From Bacteroidota bacterium (GTDB lineage: Bacteria > Bacteroidota > Bacteroidia > Palsa-948), in contig JACQAL010000076.1 of NCBI GenBank assembly GCA_016195025.1, positions 62,001-126,000 on the forward strand: a stretch of 64,000 nucleotides of DNA, written 5' to 3'. Of this stretch, positions 9,149 through 20,282 are shown piece by piece. Under the pieces are notes generated by a model, which searched no databases, was not told the origin of the DNA, and saw only the letters and a program-made list of their open reading frames with translations. The position numbers and the translations under genes are program-made. Position 1 is the stretch's first letter; each line of letters opens with the position of its first letter.

Positions 9149-10579
9149 TTATGACAGATTTATTTTTTTATCCAGTTCCTGAATATAATGTCTGAATTTT
9201 TTGTCAGTGTCCATTAAGTTGTTCACCGTTCTGCAGGCGTGTAGAACAGTTGCGTGGTCTTTGCCCCCGCAATGTGCGCCAATAGTAGCGAGTGAAGATT
9301 TTGTCATTTGCTTGGCGAAGTACATTGCAATCTGGCGTGCCTGCACTACTTCCCGTTTGCGTGTTTTGGATTTCAACGCTTCAATGGAAAGATTGAAGTA
9401 ATCGCAAACTACTTTCTGAATATAATCAATGGATACTTCCTTGGCAGTGTTGCGTACAAATTTGTCAATCATCTGGCGCGCGAGTTCAATCGTAATCATT
9501 TTTTTATTCAGCGATGCCTGCGCGAGCAGAGAAATCAGCGCCCCTTCCAATTCGCGAACGTTCGAAGTAATGCTGTAGCTGATATATTCCAGCACGTCTC
9601 TCGGCAAATCAATTCCATCCGAGTATGCTTTCTTTTCGAGAATCGCAATGCGTGTTTCCAAATCGGGCGCTTGCAAATCTGCGGCAAGTCCCCACTTGAA
9701 ACGAGAAAGCAAACGTTGTTCGATTCCAACTAAATCAACCGGTGCTCTGTCGGAAGTCATCACAATCTGTTTTTTGTTTTGCTGAAGATGATTAAACACG
9801 TGGAAGAAAACATCCTGCGTTTTTTCTTTACCGGTGAAAAAATGCACATCGTCAATGATGAGCACATCAATCATCTGGTAAAAATTCACAAAGTCGTTTG
9901 TGTTGTTATTCTGAATTGCGTCAATGAACTGATTGGTGAATCGCTCGGAGGGAACATATAAAACCGTTTTGCCAGGATTCTTTTTCTTGATTTCAATTCC
10001 GATGGCATGGGCGAGATGAGTTTTTCCCAAACCAACTCCTCCATATATAAGGAGTGGATTGAAAGAAGTTTCACCGGGTTTATTCGCTACCGCGAAAGCA
10101 GCCGAACGCGCAAGGCGGTTGCAATCTCCTTCCACAAAATGTTCAAACGAATAATCGGGATTGAGATTTGATTCAACAGTTACGCGCTTGAGCCCGGGAA
10201 TAATAAATGGATTTCTGATTCCGCCATTGTTGCTCATGTCAAGCGGCATATTCACCGAAGGATTTTTTACTTCCTTCTTGTTTGTGGCAGGAACTCGGAC
10301 GGTATAAGGTTTTACACCGTAAATATTTTCCATCACGATGCTGTATTCCAATCTTCCGTCAGCACCAAGTTCTTTACGTATTACTTTTTTAAGAAGAGCC
10401 ACGTAATGTTCTTCAAGCCATTCATAAAAAAACTGGCTTGGCACCTGGATGGTGAGAATGCTGTTTTGCAGTTTGATTGGTTTTATCGGCTCGAACCATG
10501 TTTTGTAGCTTTGCGTATTAACATTGTCTTTTATTATGTCAAGACATTTTTCCCAAGTTTTATCGTACTCTTTTTTCAT
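9149..10579 (-). CDS. dnaA: Chromosomal replication initiator protein DnaA
   Basis: 476 residues, normal length. Domain I occupies about 1-80 (KTWFEPI motif), followed by a short linker; the AAA+ domain carries Walker A GGVGLGKTH near residue 180 and Walker B VLIIDDVHF; the C-terminal helix-turn-helix carries GGKDHATVLHACRTV near 445, which reads DnaA boxes. It melts oriC and loads the helicase. The gene is read away from the 5'-nucleotidase pair that lies upstream on the same strand, and is followed by the phosphatase and methylase genes. I found no DnaA-box cluster in the 151 bases before the start, so the origin is probably elsewhere. Confidence 0.98.
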   Translation of the reverse strand: MKKEYDKTWEKCLDIIKDNVNTQSYKTWFEPIKPIKLQNSILTIQVPSQFFYEWLEEHYVALLKKVIRKELGADGRLEYSIVMENIYGVKPYTVRVPATNKKEVKNPSVNMPLDMSNNGGIRNPFIIPGLKRVTVESNLNPDYSFEHFVEGDCNRLARSAAFAVANKPGETSFNPLLIYGGVGLGKTHLAHAIGIEIKKKNPGKTVLYVPSERFTNQFIDAIQNNNTNDFVNFYQMIDVLIIDDVHFFTGKEKTQDVFFHVFNHLQQNKKQIVMTSDRAPVDLVGIEQRLLSRFKWGLAADLQAPDLETRIAILEKKAYSDGIDLPRDVLEYISYSITSNVRELEGALISLLAQASLNKKMITIELARQMIDKFVRNTAKEVSIDYIQKVVCDYFNLSIEALKSKTRKREVVQARQIAMYFAKQMTKSSLATIGAHCGGKDHATVLHACRTVNNLMDTDKKFRHYIQELDKKINLS

Positions 10580-10730
10580 TTACCCGTTAAAATTTTTTGG
10601 AGTTGTATTTTTTTTTCATAGTAAAAATTAATGTATCAACGAACACGCATCAAAAGTAAAAAAGTATTTCAATTGCCAACGCTACATAAAAAATATTTTT
10701 TCTGAAAAATATTTTTTACGAAAGTCATTG
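10580..10730. other. AT-rich intergenic region upstream of dnaA
   Basis: 151 bases with two AT palindromes (aaaaaatatttttt and aaaaatattttt, about 10687-10718) that could end transcription of the upstream nucleotidase pair or ease unwinding. No TTATCCACA-like boxes are seen, so I do not call an origin. Confidence 0.4.
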
Positions 10731-11678
10731 TCAGTTGGAAGAAATTTTTACCATTGAACCAATCGCATACTTTTTATTTTTCTTGCGGGAGAAAAAATAA
10801 TCTATCTTACCCAGCTTGATTCCCGCAAATCCTGCCTGCACAATTAAAACTTCTTCTCCATCGCTGTTTTTAATCGAAGTTGGTTTTTCATAGAAGCGGT
10901 GCGTGTGTCCTCCTATGAAAATATCTATGTTCTTCGATTGTTTTGCAATCATGGCGTCACTCACTTTTTTGTCTTCGTATCTATCGCCAAGATGCGAAAG
11001 CGCAATTACCAAATCGCACTTCAAATCTTTTTTCAGAAGATGAGAGTACTCCGCTGATTTCTGAATCGGGTCAAGATATTTTATGTTGCCATAATTTTTT
11101 TTATCCACCAATCCCTGCAATTCAATTCCCAAGCCGAACACGCCAATTTTCAAACCTTCTTTCTCAAAAACTTTATACGGAATAGTTTTCCCATTCATCG
11201 CAGTATCCGAAAAATCATAATTGCAGTTGATGAAAGGAAATTGCGCGTGCGGAAGTTGCTTCACCAGTCCTTCAATGCCGTTATCCAAATCATGATTTCC
11301 AATCGTGGCGGCATCGTATTTCATTTCACTCATCAATTTAAATTCAAGTTCGCCTCCGAACATATTGAAGTAAGGCGTGCCCTGCCAGATGTCGCCCGCG
11401 TCAAAGAGCAAAACATTTTTTTCCTGCGCGCGGATTTTTTTTATCAGCGAAGCCCTTCGCGCAACCCCCCCCATGTTCGGATACTTGGGATCGTTGGCAG
11501 GAAAAGGATCGATGTGGCTGTGCTGATCGTTGGTGTGAAGAATAGTGAGTTTAATAAAATCGTCTGCAAGCGCAGCAAAAATATTTTCCGGAAGCGCGCT
11601 AAATGCAACGAGCGCTCCTCCGCTTAGAAAAGTTCTTTTCAGAAACTCTCTTCTATTCCACTTTTTCAATTCTCCCAT
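10731..11678 (-). CDS. 5'-nucleotidase family metallophosphatase domain protein, Tat-exported
   Basis: 315 residues. The N-terminus NRREFLKR followed by a hydrophobic stretch is a twin-arginine signal. The metallophosphoesterase motifs follow: LHTNDQHSH (about 47), FDAGDIWQG (about 96), GNHDLDNG (about 126) and GGHTH (about 253). Family knowledge: UshA-type enzymes bind two metal ions here and hydrolyse nucleotides, but normally carry the substrate-binding C-terminal domain in the same chain. Here that domain is a separate gene just upstream, overlapping by 26 bases, so the pair looks like a split 5'-nucleotidase whose halves presumably meet in the periplasm. Confidence 0.92.
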   Translation of the reverse strand: MGELKKWNRREFLKRTFLSGGALVAFSALPENIFAALADDFIKLTILHTNDQHSHIDPFPANDPKYPNMGGVARRASLIKKIRAQEKNVLLFDAGDIWQGTPYFNMFGGELEFKLMSEMKYDAATIGNHDLDNGIEGLVKQLPHAQFPFINCNYDFSDTAMNGKTIPYKVFEKEGLKIGVFGLGIELQGLVDKKNYGNIKYLDPIQKSAEYSHLLKKDLKCDLVIALSHLGDRYEDKKVSDAMIAKQSKNIDIFIGGHTHRFYEKPTSIKNSDGEEVLIVQAGFAGIKLGKIDYFFSRKKNKKYAIGSMVKISSN

Positions 11679-12423
11679 CTTTTTTTACTTTGATTGAATT
11701 TCCTTTTTTATTTTCTTCCTGCAAATATTCTATGATTGCATCGCGAAGTTTTTTTCCGATAACAGTTTTCCTGGAAGCATTTGCGAAGAAAGACATATTG
11801 TCTCCGCCATTTGCCAAATAATCGGAAGTTACAATCGTATATGATTTCGAAATATCAAACGGTTTATCTCCAATTAGTACATCGCTTGCCATATTGTTTT
11901 TAATTTTCATCCGCATTCCTGCAACCGGCATTCCGCCTTTGTTGGCGATGAAGTCGAGAAGTTCTTTTACATCTCCTCCATTCATCTTCAAAATCACAAT
12001 TTCATTTTCGAAAGGCATCAACTGAAAAATATTTCCGCGCGTTATGTTTCCTTTCGGAAGAGGATTTCGCAAACCACCATTATTCAGAATGCAAATATCC
12101 ACCGAGCAGGAATCTTTGCAATATTCTTTTGCTTTTTTTAAAGTTGCATCCGCAGTAAAATTTCCTAGTAAACCTTCGGGATTTTCTTTGAATAAATTTT
12201 GCTCTGAAACCGCAAGCACTTCATCCATTATTTTTGAGAACTGAATTTTGTAAGGAGCAATCTCAGCGGTAATCAAACTATCGGGTGCAAGTGTGCTGTC
12301 AATAGAAACGAATTTATCTTCATACCTTATTATATGGTGATTTGTAGAGCAGGAAGAAAGAAATGCAAAGTAGACAGTTGGCAGTAGGCAGTAGACAAGT
12401 AATCGATGTAATCTTCTTTTCAT
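11653..12423 (-). CDS. 5'-nucleotidase C-terminal domain lipoprotein
   Basis: 256 residues. A lipoprotein signal with lipobox LSSC (Cys near residue 25) precedes a 5_nucleotid_C domain, shown by LGNFTADATL (the usual GNLIADA), ILNNGGLRNPLPKG, GGDVKELLDFI and YTIVTSDYLANGGDNMSFF. This domain normally binds the nucleotide base and sugar in UshA enzymes. It overlaps the metallophosphatase gene by 26 bases, so translation is probably coupled. The hydrophobic core of its signal peptide (LVYCLLPTVYFAF) is encoded by a gcagtag heptamer array. Confidence 0.88.
   Translation of the reverse strand: MKRRLHRLLVYCLLPTVYFAFLSSCSTNHHIIRYEDKFVSIDSTLAPDSLITAEIAPYKIQFSKIMDEVLAVSEQNLFKENPEGLLGNFTADATLKKAKEYCKDSCSVDICILNNGGLRNPLPKGNITRGNIFQLMPFENEIVILKMNGGDVKELLDFIANKGGMPVAGMRMKIKNNMASDVLIGDKPFDISKSYTIVTSDYLANGGDNMSFFANASRKTVIGKKLRDAIIEYLQEENKKGNSIKVKKDGRIEKVE
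12370..12400. repeat. Heptamer array coding a signal-peptide core
   Basis: Tandem gcagtag-type heptamers (cagttggcagtaggcagtag) within the start of the lipoprotein gene. Related ggcagtcggcag and ggcagtaggca runs occur in ligA and just before ligA. Confidence 0.65.
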
Positions 12424-12443
12424 CGGTGTAATCGTAAATAAAA

Positions 12444-12451
12444 TATCTTTG
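12444..12451 (+). promoter_or_regulatory. Bacteroidota-type -7 promoter element TATCTTTG
   Basis: TAnnTTTG match 31 bases before the thioesterase start, between divergent genes. No clear -33 TTG element is visible. Confidence 0.4.
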
Positions 12452-12482
12452 ACTAATTTACAATAATTCTCATAGGGAAAAT

Positions 12483-12887
12483 ATGTTTTCTTCAGAAGTA
12501 AAATTACGGGTGCGCTACGGAGAAACCGATAGAATGGGTTACGCTTACTACGGGAATTACGCTGAGTATTTTGAAGTCGCGCGCGTGGAAGCGCTTCGCG
12601 AACTGGGAATGAATTACAAAGAGATTGAAGACAGCGGAATTATTCTGCCCGTTTATACTTTCTCTGTGAAATATTTCAAGCCCGCATTTTATGATGACTT
12701 GCTGACAATCAAAACAACTATTCCAAAACTTCCGGAAGCAAGATTGATTTTCGAATATGAAACTTACAATGAAAAAAAAGAATTGTTGAATAAGGCAGAA
12801 GTTGTACTTGTATTTATAGATAAGAAATCGAACAAACCAATTGCTGCTCCTGGAGAATTTATTGAGAAGATTAAGAAATATTTCTAA
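12483..12887 (+). CDS. Acyl-CoA thioesterase, 4HBT/YbgC family hotdog protein
   Basis: 134 residues, the usual single-hotdog length. The active-site region RYGETDRMGYAYYGNYAEYFEVAR has the catalytic Asp of the 4-hydroxybenzoyl-CoA thioesterase family (Y-x-x-T/D-D/x-M-G motif). Such enzymes hydrolyse acyl-CoA or acyl-ACP thioesters; YbgC homologues associate with the Tol-Pal system or phospholipid synthesis, but no tol genes are nearby. It is divergent from the nucleotidase pair and its 3' end overlaps the convergent ribD by 17 bases. Confidence 0.9.
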   Translation: MFSSEVKLRVRYGETDRMGYAYYGNYAEYFEVARVEALRELGMNYKEIEDSGIILPVYTFSVKYFKPAFYDDLLTIKTTIPKLPEARLIFEYETYNEKKELLNKAEVVLVFIDKKSNKPIAAPGEFIEKIKKYF

Positions 12888-13905
12888 GCACTTTCAGCGA
12901 GTCGCTTCCAATTTGTTTTTCCAAAATAATTTTTCCTGAGATTTCCGGAGAAGCAATTCCATCTTTCTGATTCAATTTTTTATTACTTGTAAATACTCTG
13001 GCTTCATCCCAAATCCCTTCCTTAATAAATGAATTCAAAAGTTTTGCTCCGCCTTCTACTATGAGAGATTGAATATTTCTTTGATGAAGAACAATGAGGA
13101 TTTGATTCAAAACGTTTTTCTTAAAATCAATCTCCACGTATTCAAGATTTTTGCTTGAGGATTTCTGTTTAGCTGTAAAAACAATTGTCGAAATTTTTTT
13201 ATCGAGCAAATGAAACTTAGAAGGAATTTTTAAATCCTTATCAATCACAATCCGCAGAGGATTTTTTCCTTTCACCAGTCGCGTAGTAAGTTTCGGATTA
13301 TCTGTCAAAGCAGTATTCGTTCCAATCATTATTGCTTGCTCCTCGCTTCTCCATTGATGAACCAACTTCTGAGATTTGAGATTTGAGATTTGAGATTTGA
13401 GATTTAAAATTCCCATGTAATTATCTTTTGTCACCGCCCATTTAAGAATAATGAATGGTCTTTTCTTTTCATGAAAAATAAAAAACCTTTTATTTAATTC
13501 TCGGCATTGATCTTCAAGAATTCCAACCTTCACATCACAACCTGCAGAAATTAATTTTTGAATTCCTTTTCCTGCCACAAGAGGATTTGGGTCAAGAGTT
13601 CCGATGACAACATATTTTAATTTATACCTTATTATATGTTCAGCGCAAGGCGGAGTTTTGCCGAAATGAGAACAGGGCTCAAGGTTAACATATAAAGTAG
13701 AATTTTTCAGAAGAGATTTATCTTTTACAGAATCAATTGCATTCACTTCAGCATGAGCTTCTCCGAATTTTTTGTGATAACCTTCACCAATAATTTTTTC
13801 ATCGCAAACAATCACGCAACCGACCATTGGATTGGGCGCAACTTTTACAAAACCCTTTTGCGCCAGTTCAATGCAACGCTTTATGTATTTTTCATGCGCA
13901 ATCAT
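12871..13905 (-). CDS. ribD: Bifunctional riboflavin deaminase/reductase RibD
   Basis: 344 residues. The N-terminal deaminase has the zinc motifs HAEVNAI (about 51) and PCSHFGKTPPC (about 76-86) and the GTLDPNPLVAGKGI signature. The C-terminal reductase begins near residue 145 (RPFIILKWAVTKDNYMG) and carries TNTALTDNPKLTTR and LIVEGGAKLLNSFI. The protein catalyses two steps of riboflavin synthesis: deamination and NADPH-dependent sugar reduction. Residues about 166-178 (NLKSQISNLKSQ) are an insertion encoded by five gatttga heptamers, placed in a loop between conserved segments. It is convergent with the thioesterase and divergent from prmC. Confidence 0.96.
   Translation of the reverse strand: MIAHEKYIKRCIELAQKGFVKVAPNPMVGCVIVCDEKIIGEGYHKKFGEAHAEVNAIDSVKDKSLLKNSTLYVNLEPCSHFGKTPPCAEHIIRYKLKYVVIGTLDPNPLVAGKGIQKLISAGCDVKVGILEDQCRELNKRFFIFHEKKRPFIILKWAVTKDNYMGILNLKSQISNLKSQKLVHQWRSEEQAIMIGTNTALTDNPKLTTRLVKGKNPLRIVIDKDLKIPSKFHLLDKKISTIVFTAKQKSSSKNLEYVEIDFKKNVLNQILIVLHQRNIQSLIVEGGAKLLNSFIKEGIWDEARVFTSNKKLNQKDGIASPEISGKIILEKQIGSDSLKVLRNIS
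13371..13408. repeat. Five-unit gatttga heptamer array inside ribD
   Basis: Five nearly perfect gatttga units in a row. On the coding strand they read as NLKSQISNLKSQ. The same unit, more degenerate, lies inside tsaD. Confidence 0.85.
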
Positions 13906-13931
13906 CCAAACAAATATACTTACTTTGTAAA

Positions 13932-14795
13932 GTGAAAATTAAAGATGTCATACAACTCTTTCGCGATGAGTTGAAGAATATTTATTCTGCAGAAGAAATA
14001 GAAAACTTTATTTTTTTTTCAATGAATGAATTTCTCGGCTATACGCGCAGGCATTTGCAGTTGAAAGCGAATCAATCGCTTGGAGAAAAAGAAACAGAAC
14101 GGTTCAAAATAATTCTTTCGGATTTAAAAAAACACAAACCGATTCAATACATTTTAGGTTACACAGAGTTTTACGGATTAAAAATACGAGTAAACGAACA
14201 CGTTCTGATTCCTCGTCTTGAAACGGAAGAATTGGTTGAAGAAATTTTGCAAGGGACAACGGGCAGGGGACAAGGGATGAATATTCTTGACATTGGAACC
14301 GGAAGCGGCTGCATTGCCATTGCGCTGAAAAAAAATCTTCCTGAAGCGACTGTTTCCGCTTTTGATATTTCTGACGAAGCGCTACTGGTGGCAAAACAAA
14401 ATTCTATTTTGAATCATACATTAATTAATTTCCTGCAAGGCGACATTTTAAAACTCAACAACTCATTCACTCATCAACTCAACAACTTTGATATAATCGT
14501 TTCGAATCCTCCTTATGTTCAACAATCTGAAAAATCGTCTATGAGCAAAAATGTTCTGAACTATGAACCTCATCTAGCTTTATTTGTAGATGATACTAAT
14601 CCTTTACTCTTTTATAATTCCATAGCGGATTTTGCTTTACAGAATCTTTCCCAGAGCGGAAAACTTTATTTTGAAATCAATGAAGCAATGGGAAATGAAA
14701 TAAAAAAACTTCTGGAGAACAAAGGATTTAAGAACGTAGAAATAAAAAAAGACATGAGCGGGAAAGACCGCATAGCACTAAGCAAAAGGCAGTAG
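13932..14795 (+). CDS. prmC: Release-factor glutamine methyltransferase PrmC (HemK)
   Basis: 287 residues from GTG 13932. SAM motif ILDIGTGSGCIAIAL (about 117-131) and the catalytic NPPY (in IVSNPPYVQ, about 190) identify PrmC, which methylates the GGQ glutamine of peptide-chain release factors. The frame is open 105 bases further upstream into ribD, but the family N-terminus fits GTG 13932 (VKIKDVIQLFRDEL), which stands 26 bases from the divergent ribD start. Two loops are repeat-coded: about 106-115 (QGTTGRGQG) and about 174-185 (LNNSFTHQLNN). Confidence 0.93.
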   Translation: MKIKDVIQLFRDELKNIYSAEEIENFIFFSMNEFLGYTRRHLQLKANQSLGEKETERFKIILSDLKKHKPIQYILGYTEFYGLKIRVNEHVLIPRLETEELVEEILQGTTGRGQGMNILDIGTGSGCIAIALKKNLPEATVSAFDISDEALLVAKQNSILNHTLINFLQGDILKLNNSFTHQLNNFDIIVSNPPYVQQSEKSSMSKNVLNYEPHLALFVDDTNPLLFYNSIADFALQNLSQSGKLYFEINEAMGNEIKKLLENKGFKNVEIKKDMSGKDRIALSKRQ

Positions 14796-14857
14796 GCAAT
14801 CAACAGCCAAAAACAATGGCAGTTCATTAGTATATTAGTAGCGATTAGTAAATTAGT
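14787..14857. repeat. Short tandem repeats between prmC and ligA
   Basis: ggcagtaggcaatc followed by attagtatattagtag and attagtaaattagtaga, ending 2 bases before the ligA ATG. Almost the same attagta-type run precedes the GWxTD gene at 24100-24137. Confidence 0.6.
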
Positions 14858-14859
14858 AG

Positions 14860-16890
<2,031 letters not shown>

Positions 16891-16893
16891 ATT

Positions 16894-19800
16894 TTATATC
16901 CTTATTCCAACCACCAGCACATCGTCAATCTGCTGGTTTTCGCCCAGCCACTCATCCATAGTGTTTTCAAGAAGAACTTTCTGGCGGCTCATGGGGGTAT
17001 GCTCGAGCGAGCGCAGCGTATCTTTAAATCTTTTCTTCGTAAATTTTTTTCCATCCTTTCCGCCAAACTGGTCGGCATAGCCATCGGAGAACATGTAAAA
17101 TGTATCGCCTGCTTCCAATGTAATTTCTTTATCCACAAATGGCCTGTCTTGTCCGAGATAAATTCCAATGGGCATTTTATCGGCATTGAGTTCAATTAAT
17201 TCTCCTTTGCGAACGAGGTACAACGGATTGTTCGCGCCTGCATAAACAAGTTTCTGCTTCATTTTATTTTCTTCGAGCGAAACTTCCAAGGATACGAGTG
17301 ACATATCCATTCCATCTTTCTGCTCGCCTTCCTGCCCGGTTTGCCCGAGCGATTTAATAATGCCGCGCTTCATGGCATCGAGCGCATTTGCGGGAGAAGC
17401 AAAATGCTTTTCGAGCAGCACTTCGTTCAGCAAGGAATAACCGATGAGCGACATGAATGCGCCCGGCACACCATGACCGGTGCAATCGCAGGCAGCCACA
17501 ATAAATTTTCCTTCCTTCTCGGCAAACCAATAAAAATCTCCGGCAACAATATCTTTGGGGCGGTAAAGAATAAAACTTTCGGGAAATTTGCTGCGCATGA
17601 GTTCGTAATGAGGAAGAATGGCATCCTGAATTCTTTTTGCGTAGTTAATGCTGTCGGTAATGTTTCGGTTTTTATATTCGATTTCTTCTTTTTGTTTTAC
17701 AATTTCCGCAGTGCGCTCCCGGATAATCGCTTTCAGCCCGCGCGAAGTGTAGGTAACAATTCCCCATACAAATCCAATGGAAGCGAGCACATATAATATG
17801 TATGCCCACCACGTTCGGTACCATGGCGGAGCAATTGAAAATTCATATGCGGCTTCGGTGCTTTCCTGATTGAAAATATTTTTTGCTTTCACATGAAAAA
17901 TATATTTTCCTTCGGGCAGGTTGGTGTAAACCGCTTTTGTTTCGCGCTTCCAGTTGCTCCAGTCATTGTCGAAACCTTCGAGATAATATTGAAAGCGTTC
18001 TGCGTTTTCATTGATGAAGTCGAGCGCGGAAAATTCTATGTTCATTGAATTGCTGGAAAACGGAAGGCGTGGAACAAGAAGAGAGTTTTGCTTCAGCGCG
18101 CTGATGTGCGTTGAATCAAACGAAGTGCCGTTGAAAATAGTGGAGTCCTTTCCGATGGTAATTTTGCGAATGATGGAAGCAAAAGTTTTTGTTTCGTTCT
18201 TATCTTCATTCGCATCGTAGCGGAAAAGCCCTGCAGCTCCGCCAAACCAGGTAATTCCGTTTCCATCGTGATAAATGGAGTGAATAATTTCTTCTGTGTA
18301 AGGCATGAACGGAGTTGCATTCCATGAATAAGTTCCGTTTTTTTCTTTGGAGAGAAAACCGAACTCGTATTTATTTTTTTCGGTGTAGTAAGTTTCCATC
18401 CATATTTTTCCCGATTGCTTGTCAGGCGAAACGCGGTACACCTGGTGAGTGCCGTCTGCAAACACGGAGCCGAATTTAGTTTCTGGAGAAAATTTTTCGC
18501 CTTCGAGTTTATAAATTCCTTTCACGGTAAAAAATAAAACGTTTCCATCTATGCTTTGGAGTTCAACCGTTCCATCGGGAAGACCTGCCGAAGAATTATA
18601 TTTTGTATAACTGTATGACTGCGTTTCGGAATTTTTTCTTGCGCCAGGCGAATTGTTTCTGAATTTTATTTTGATTACACCGTTGTCGTGCCCGAGCCAA
18701 ACATTTCCTTCTTTATCTTCTTCCACCGAGCGAACGCTTTCTTTTATTTCGAGAATGCTTCCTTCATCCATCCATTTTGTTCCGTTCCAATAAATGGAAG
18801 CAAAGCCGTTGTTAAGTCCAAGAAAAATTCTGGAAGAATCATATTTAGAGCGGTAAAGAATCCATGGACCATAGGGAAAAAGCGAAGAAACTTTTTTGTT
18901 GTCATCAATCGTATAAATGTTTCCGCTCGATGCAACGAGCAGCGTGGAATAGTTTCCATTTTTGAATGAAAGAATATCCCAGCACTCTTCGTTGATGGAA
19001 GGAATTTTATCAAACGATGCGGAAGAAAGAATGTTTCCGTTCGTTACATTTCCGGGATTCAGAAAATAAACTCCCTGCACTGTTGTGGTGTAAAGCGTGT
19101 TATTGTGGCGCGTGATGTATTGCACGGTTCCACCCGGACCATTTTTATCGGAGAAATAAGTGACAGGAGATTTTATGGACACGCGCGAAATTCCGTTGCT
19201 GAGCGCAAGCCAGAGGTTGCCCGAATTATCTATGAACTGCGAATAAATAGTTTCATCCTGCAAGCCGATGTCTTTGTTCAGAAAGTTCACCAGATTTCCT
19301 TCCGCATCAATGAGCACTGCGCCTTTCGTAACCGTTGCAATAGAATATCCCACCGGAGTTTTCAGCAAATGATAACTCAGGTTCTCGAAAAGAAAAGGGT
19401 CAATCTGCGTTGGAAACTGTTCGAGTTTGAATTCTGAACTGCGGGGGGTGGATTTCAGAAGAAACAATCCTTTCTTTTTTGTGCAGAGAAGAATGTCTTC
19501 CGAGTTGGCGGAAGGAAAAGGAATCATGGCGTAAATGGTTTCATCGGCAAAGGCATCGCCTCCTTTCACCAGTTCAATGTTATCGCCTTTGATTTCGAGC
19601 AAGCCCACTTCGCGCTCGCGAACAAAAATGCGGTTGTTGATTTTGAAAATGCGGTGAAAAGTTTTTGACGCGTGCCACACTTTTATTTCTGTTCCGTTCC
19701 AGCGGAAAATTTTATCATCGCTCTGAAAAAAAATTCCGTTCTTAGTTGCCTGCGTGCACCAGATGTCAGAAAAATCACGGTCATCCTTGCTCACGTATTT

Positions 19801-20184
19801 CAGCAGCGAGCGGTAATGAATGCTTCCCGAAGAATCGGGAGCAAGAAAACCAAAATCTCCGGCAGCGCCTGAAAAAATTTTTCCGCTCTCATCCATGGCA
19901 AACGAACGGATGTTGGTTTCGTTGAAGACCTTCATCATGCGCCACGAAACGCCATCGTATTCTAAAATTCCCTGGTTGTTTCCAAAATACATTACGCCCC
20001 GCTTGTCCTGCATGATTGCCCAGTTTTGCGGAAGCGCGCGGTATTCTTTGGTGGAATAATTATACAGCGGGTAAAGCCCTTTTTCCCCTATGAGAACTTT
20101 GGTTTCCTTTTTGGATTGGCTGAAGGCAAGGGAAGGTAGAAGGAAAAGTGACAATAAAAAATATTTCTTCAGGGGGAAAAACAT
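16894..20184 (-). CDS. Sensor protein: beta-propeller, Y_Y_Y domain, membrane helix, SpoIIE phosphatase
   Basis: About 1096 residues from ATG 20184, which gives a clean signal peptide (MFFPLKKYFLLSLFLLPSLAFSQ); an in-frame ATG at 20241 would add 19 unlikely residues. A periplasmic Reg_prop-type propeller (about 40-690) and a Y_Y_Y domain (YYLEGFDNDWSNW ... NLPEGKYIFHVKAKN, about 750-800) lead to one membrane helix (WAYILYVLASIGFVWGIV) and a short coiled coil (SINYAKRIQDAILP). The cytoplasmic C-terminus is a PP2C-type SpoIIE domain with GDFYWF, ACDCTGHGVPGAFMS and MFSDGYADQFGG. It likely turns an extracellular signal into Ser/Thr dephosphorylation of a partner such as a SiaC- or anti-anti-sigma-like protein. 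It ends 4 bases from the convergent ligA stop. Confidence 0.92.
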   Translation of the reverse strand: MFFPLKKYFLLSLFLLPSLAFSQSKKETKVLIGEKGLYPLYNYSTKEYRALPQNWAIMQDKRGVMYFGNNQGILEYDGVSWRMMKVFNETNIRSFAMDESGKIFSGAAGDFGFLAPDSSGSIHYRSLLKYVSKDDRDFSDIWCTQATKNGIFFQSDDKIFRWNGTEIKVWHASKTFHRIFKINNRIFVREREVGLLEIKGDNIELVKGGDAFADETIYAMIPFPSANSEDILLCTKKKGLFLLKSTPRSSEFKLEQFPTQIDPFLFENLSYHLLKTPVGYSIATVTKGAVLIDAEGNLVNFLNKDIGLQDETIYSQFIDNSGNLWLALSNGISRVSIKSPVTYFSDKNGPGGTVQYITRHNNTLYTTTVQGVYFLNPGNVTNGNILSSASFDKIPSINEECWDILSFKNGNYSTLLVASSGNIYTIDDNKKVSSLFPYGPWILYRSKYDSSRIFLGLNNGFASIYWNGTKWMDEGSILEIKESVRSVEEDKEGNVWLGHDNGVIKIKFRNNSPGARKNSETQSYSYTKYNSSAGLPDGTVELQSIDGNVLFFTVKGIYKLEGEKFSPETKFGSVFADGTHQVYRVSPDKQSGKIWMETYYTEKNKYEFGFLSKEKNGTYSWNATPFMPYTEEIIHSIYHDGNGITWFGGAAGLFRYDANEDKNETKTFASIIRKITIGKDSTIFNGTSFDSTHISALKQNSLLVPRLPFSSNSMNIEFSALDFINENAERFQYYLEGFDNDWSNWKRETKAVYTNLPEGKYIFHVKAKNIFNQESTEAAYEFSIAPPWYRTWWAYILYVLASIGFVWGIVTYTSRGLKAIIRERTAEIVKQKEEIEYKNRNITDSINYAKRIQDAILPHYELMRSKFPESFILYRPKDIVAGDFYWFAEKEGKFIVAACDCTGHGVPGAFMSLIGYSLLNEVLLEKHFASPANALDAMKRGIIKSLGQTGQEGEQKDGMDMSLVSLEVSLEENKMKQKLVYAGANNPLYLVRKGELIELNADKMPIGIYLGQDRPFVDKEITLEAGDTFYMFSDGYADQFGGKDGKKFTKKRFKDTLRSLEHTPMSRQKVLLENTMDEWLGENQQIDDVLVVGIRI

Positions 20185-20282
20185 AGCGGCAAACCTACAT
20201 AAATTTTTCGTTTCGCAATGGGAAGATTTTTCTTCCGGCATGTTTTTGAACGCATATCCGCATAACTAAAAAATATTTTACA

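Noticed and set aside
10580-10730. Origin of replication next to dnaA
   Set aside because: No cluster of TTATCCACA-like boxes; the AT palindromes alone are not enough.
13371-13408. CRISPR-like repeat
   Set aside because: Units are 7 bases with no spacers and lie inside coding sequence; these are tandem repeats.
12322-13640. Identical 15-mer ataccttattatatg in the nucleotidase and ribD genes
   Set aside because: Both encode HIIRY; in AT-rich DNA of this length a 15-mer match is within chance.
17132-17140. Single perfect DnaA box TTATCCACA
   Set aside because: It lies inside the SpoIIE gene and is expected by chance; no second box nearby.
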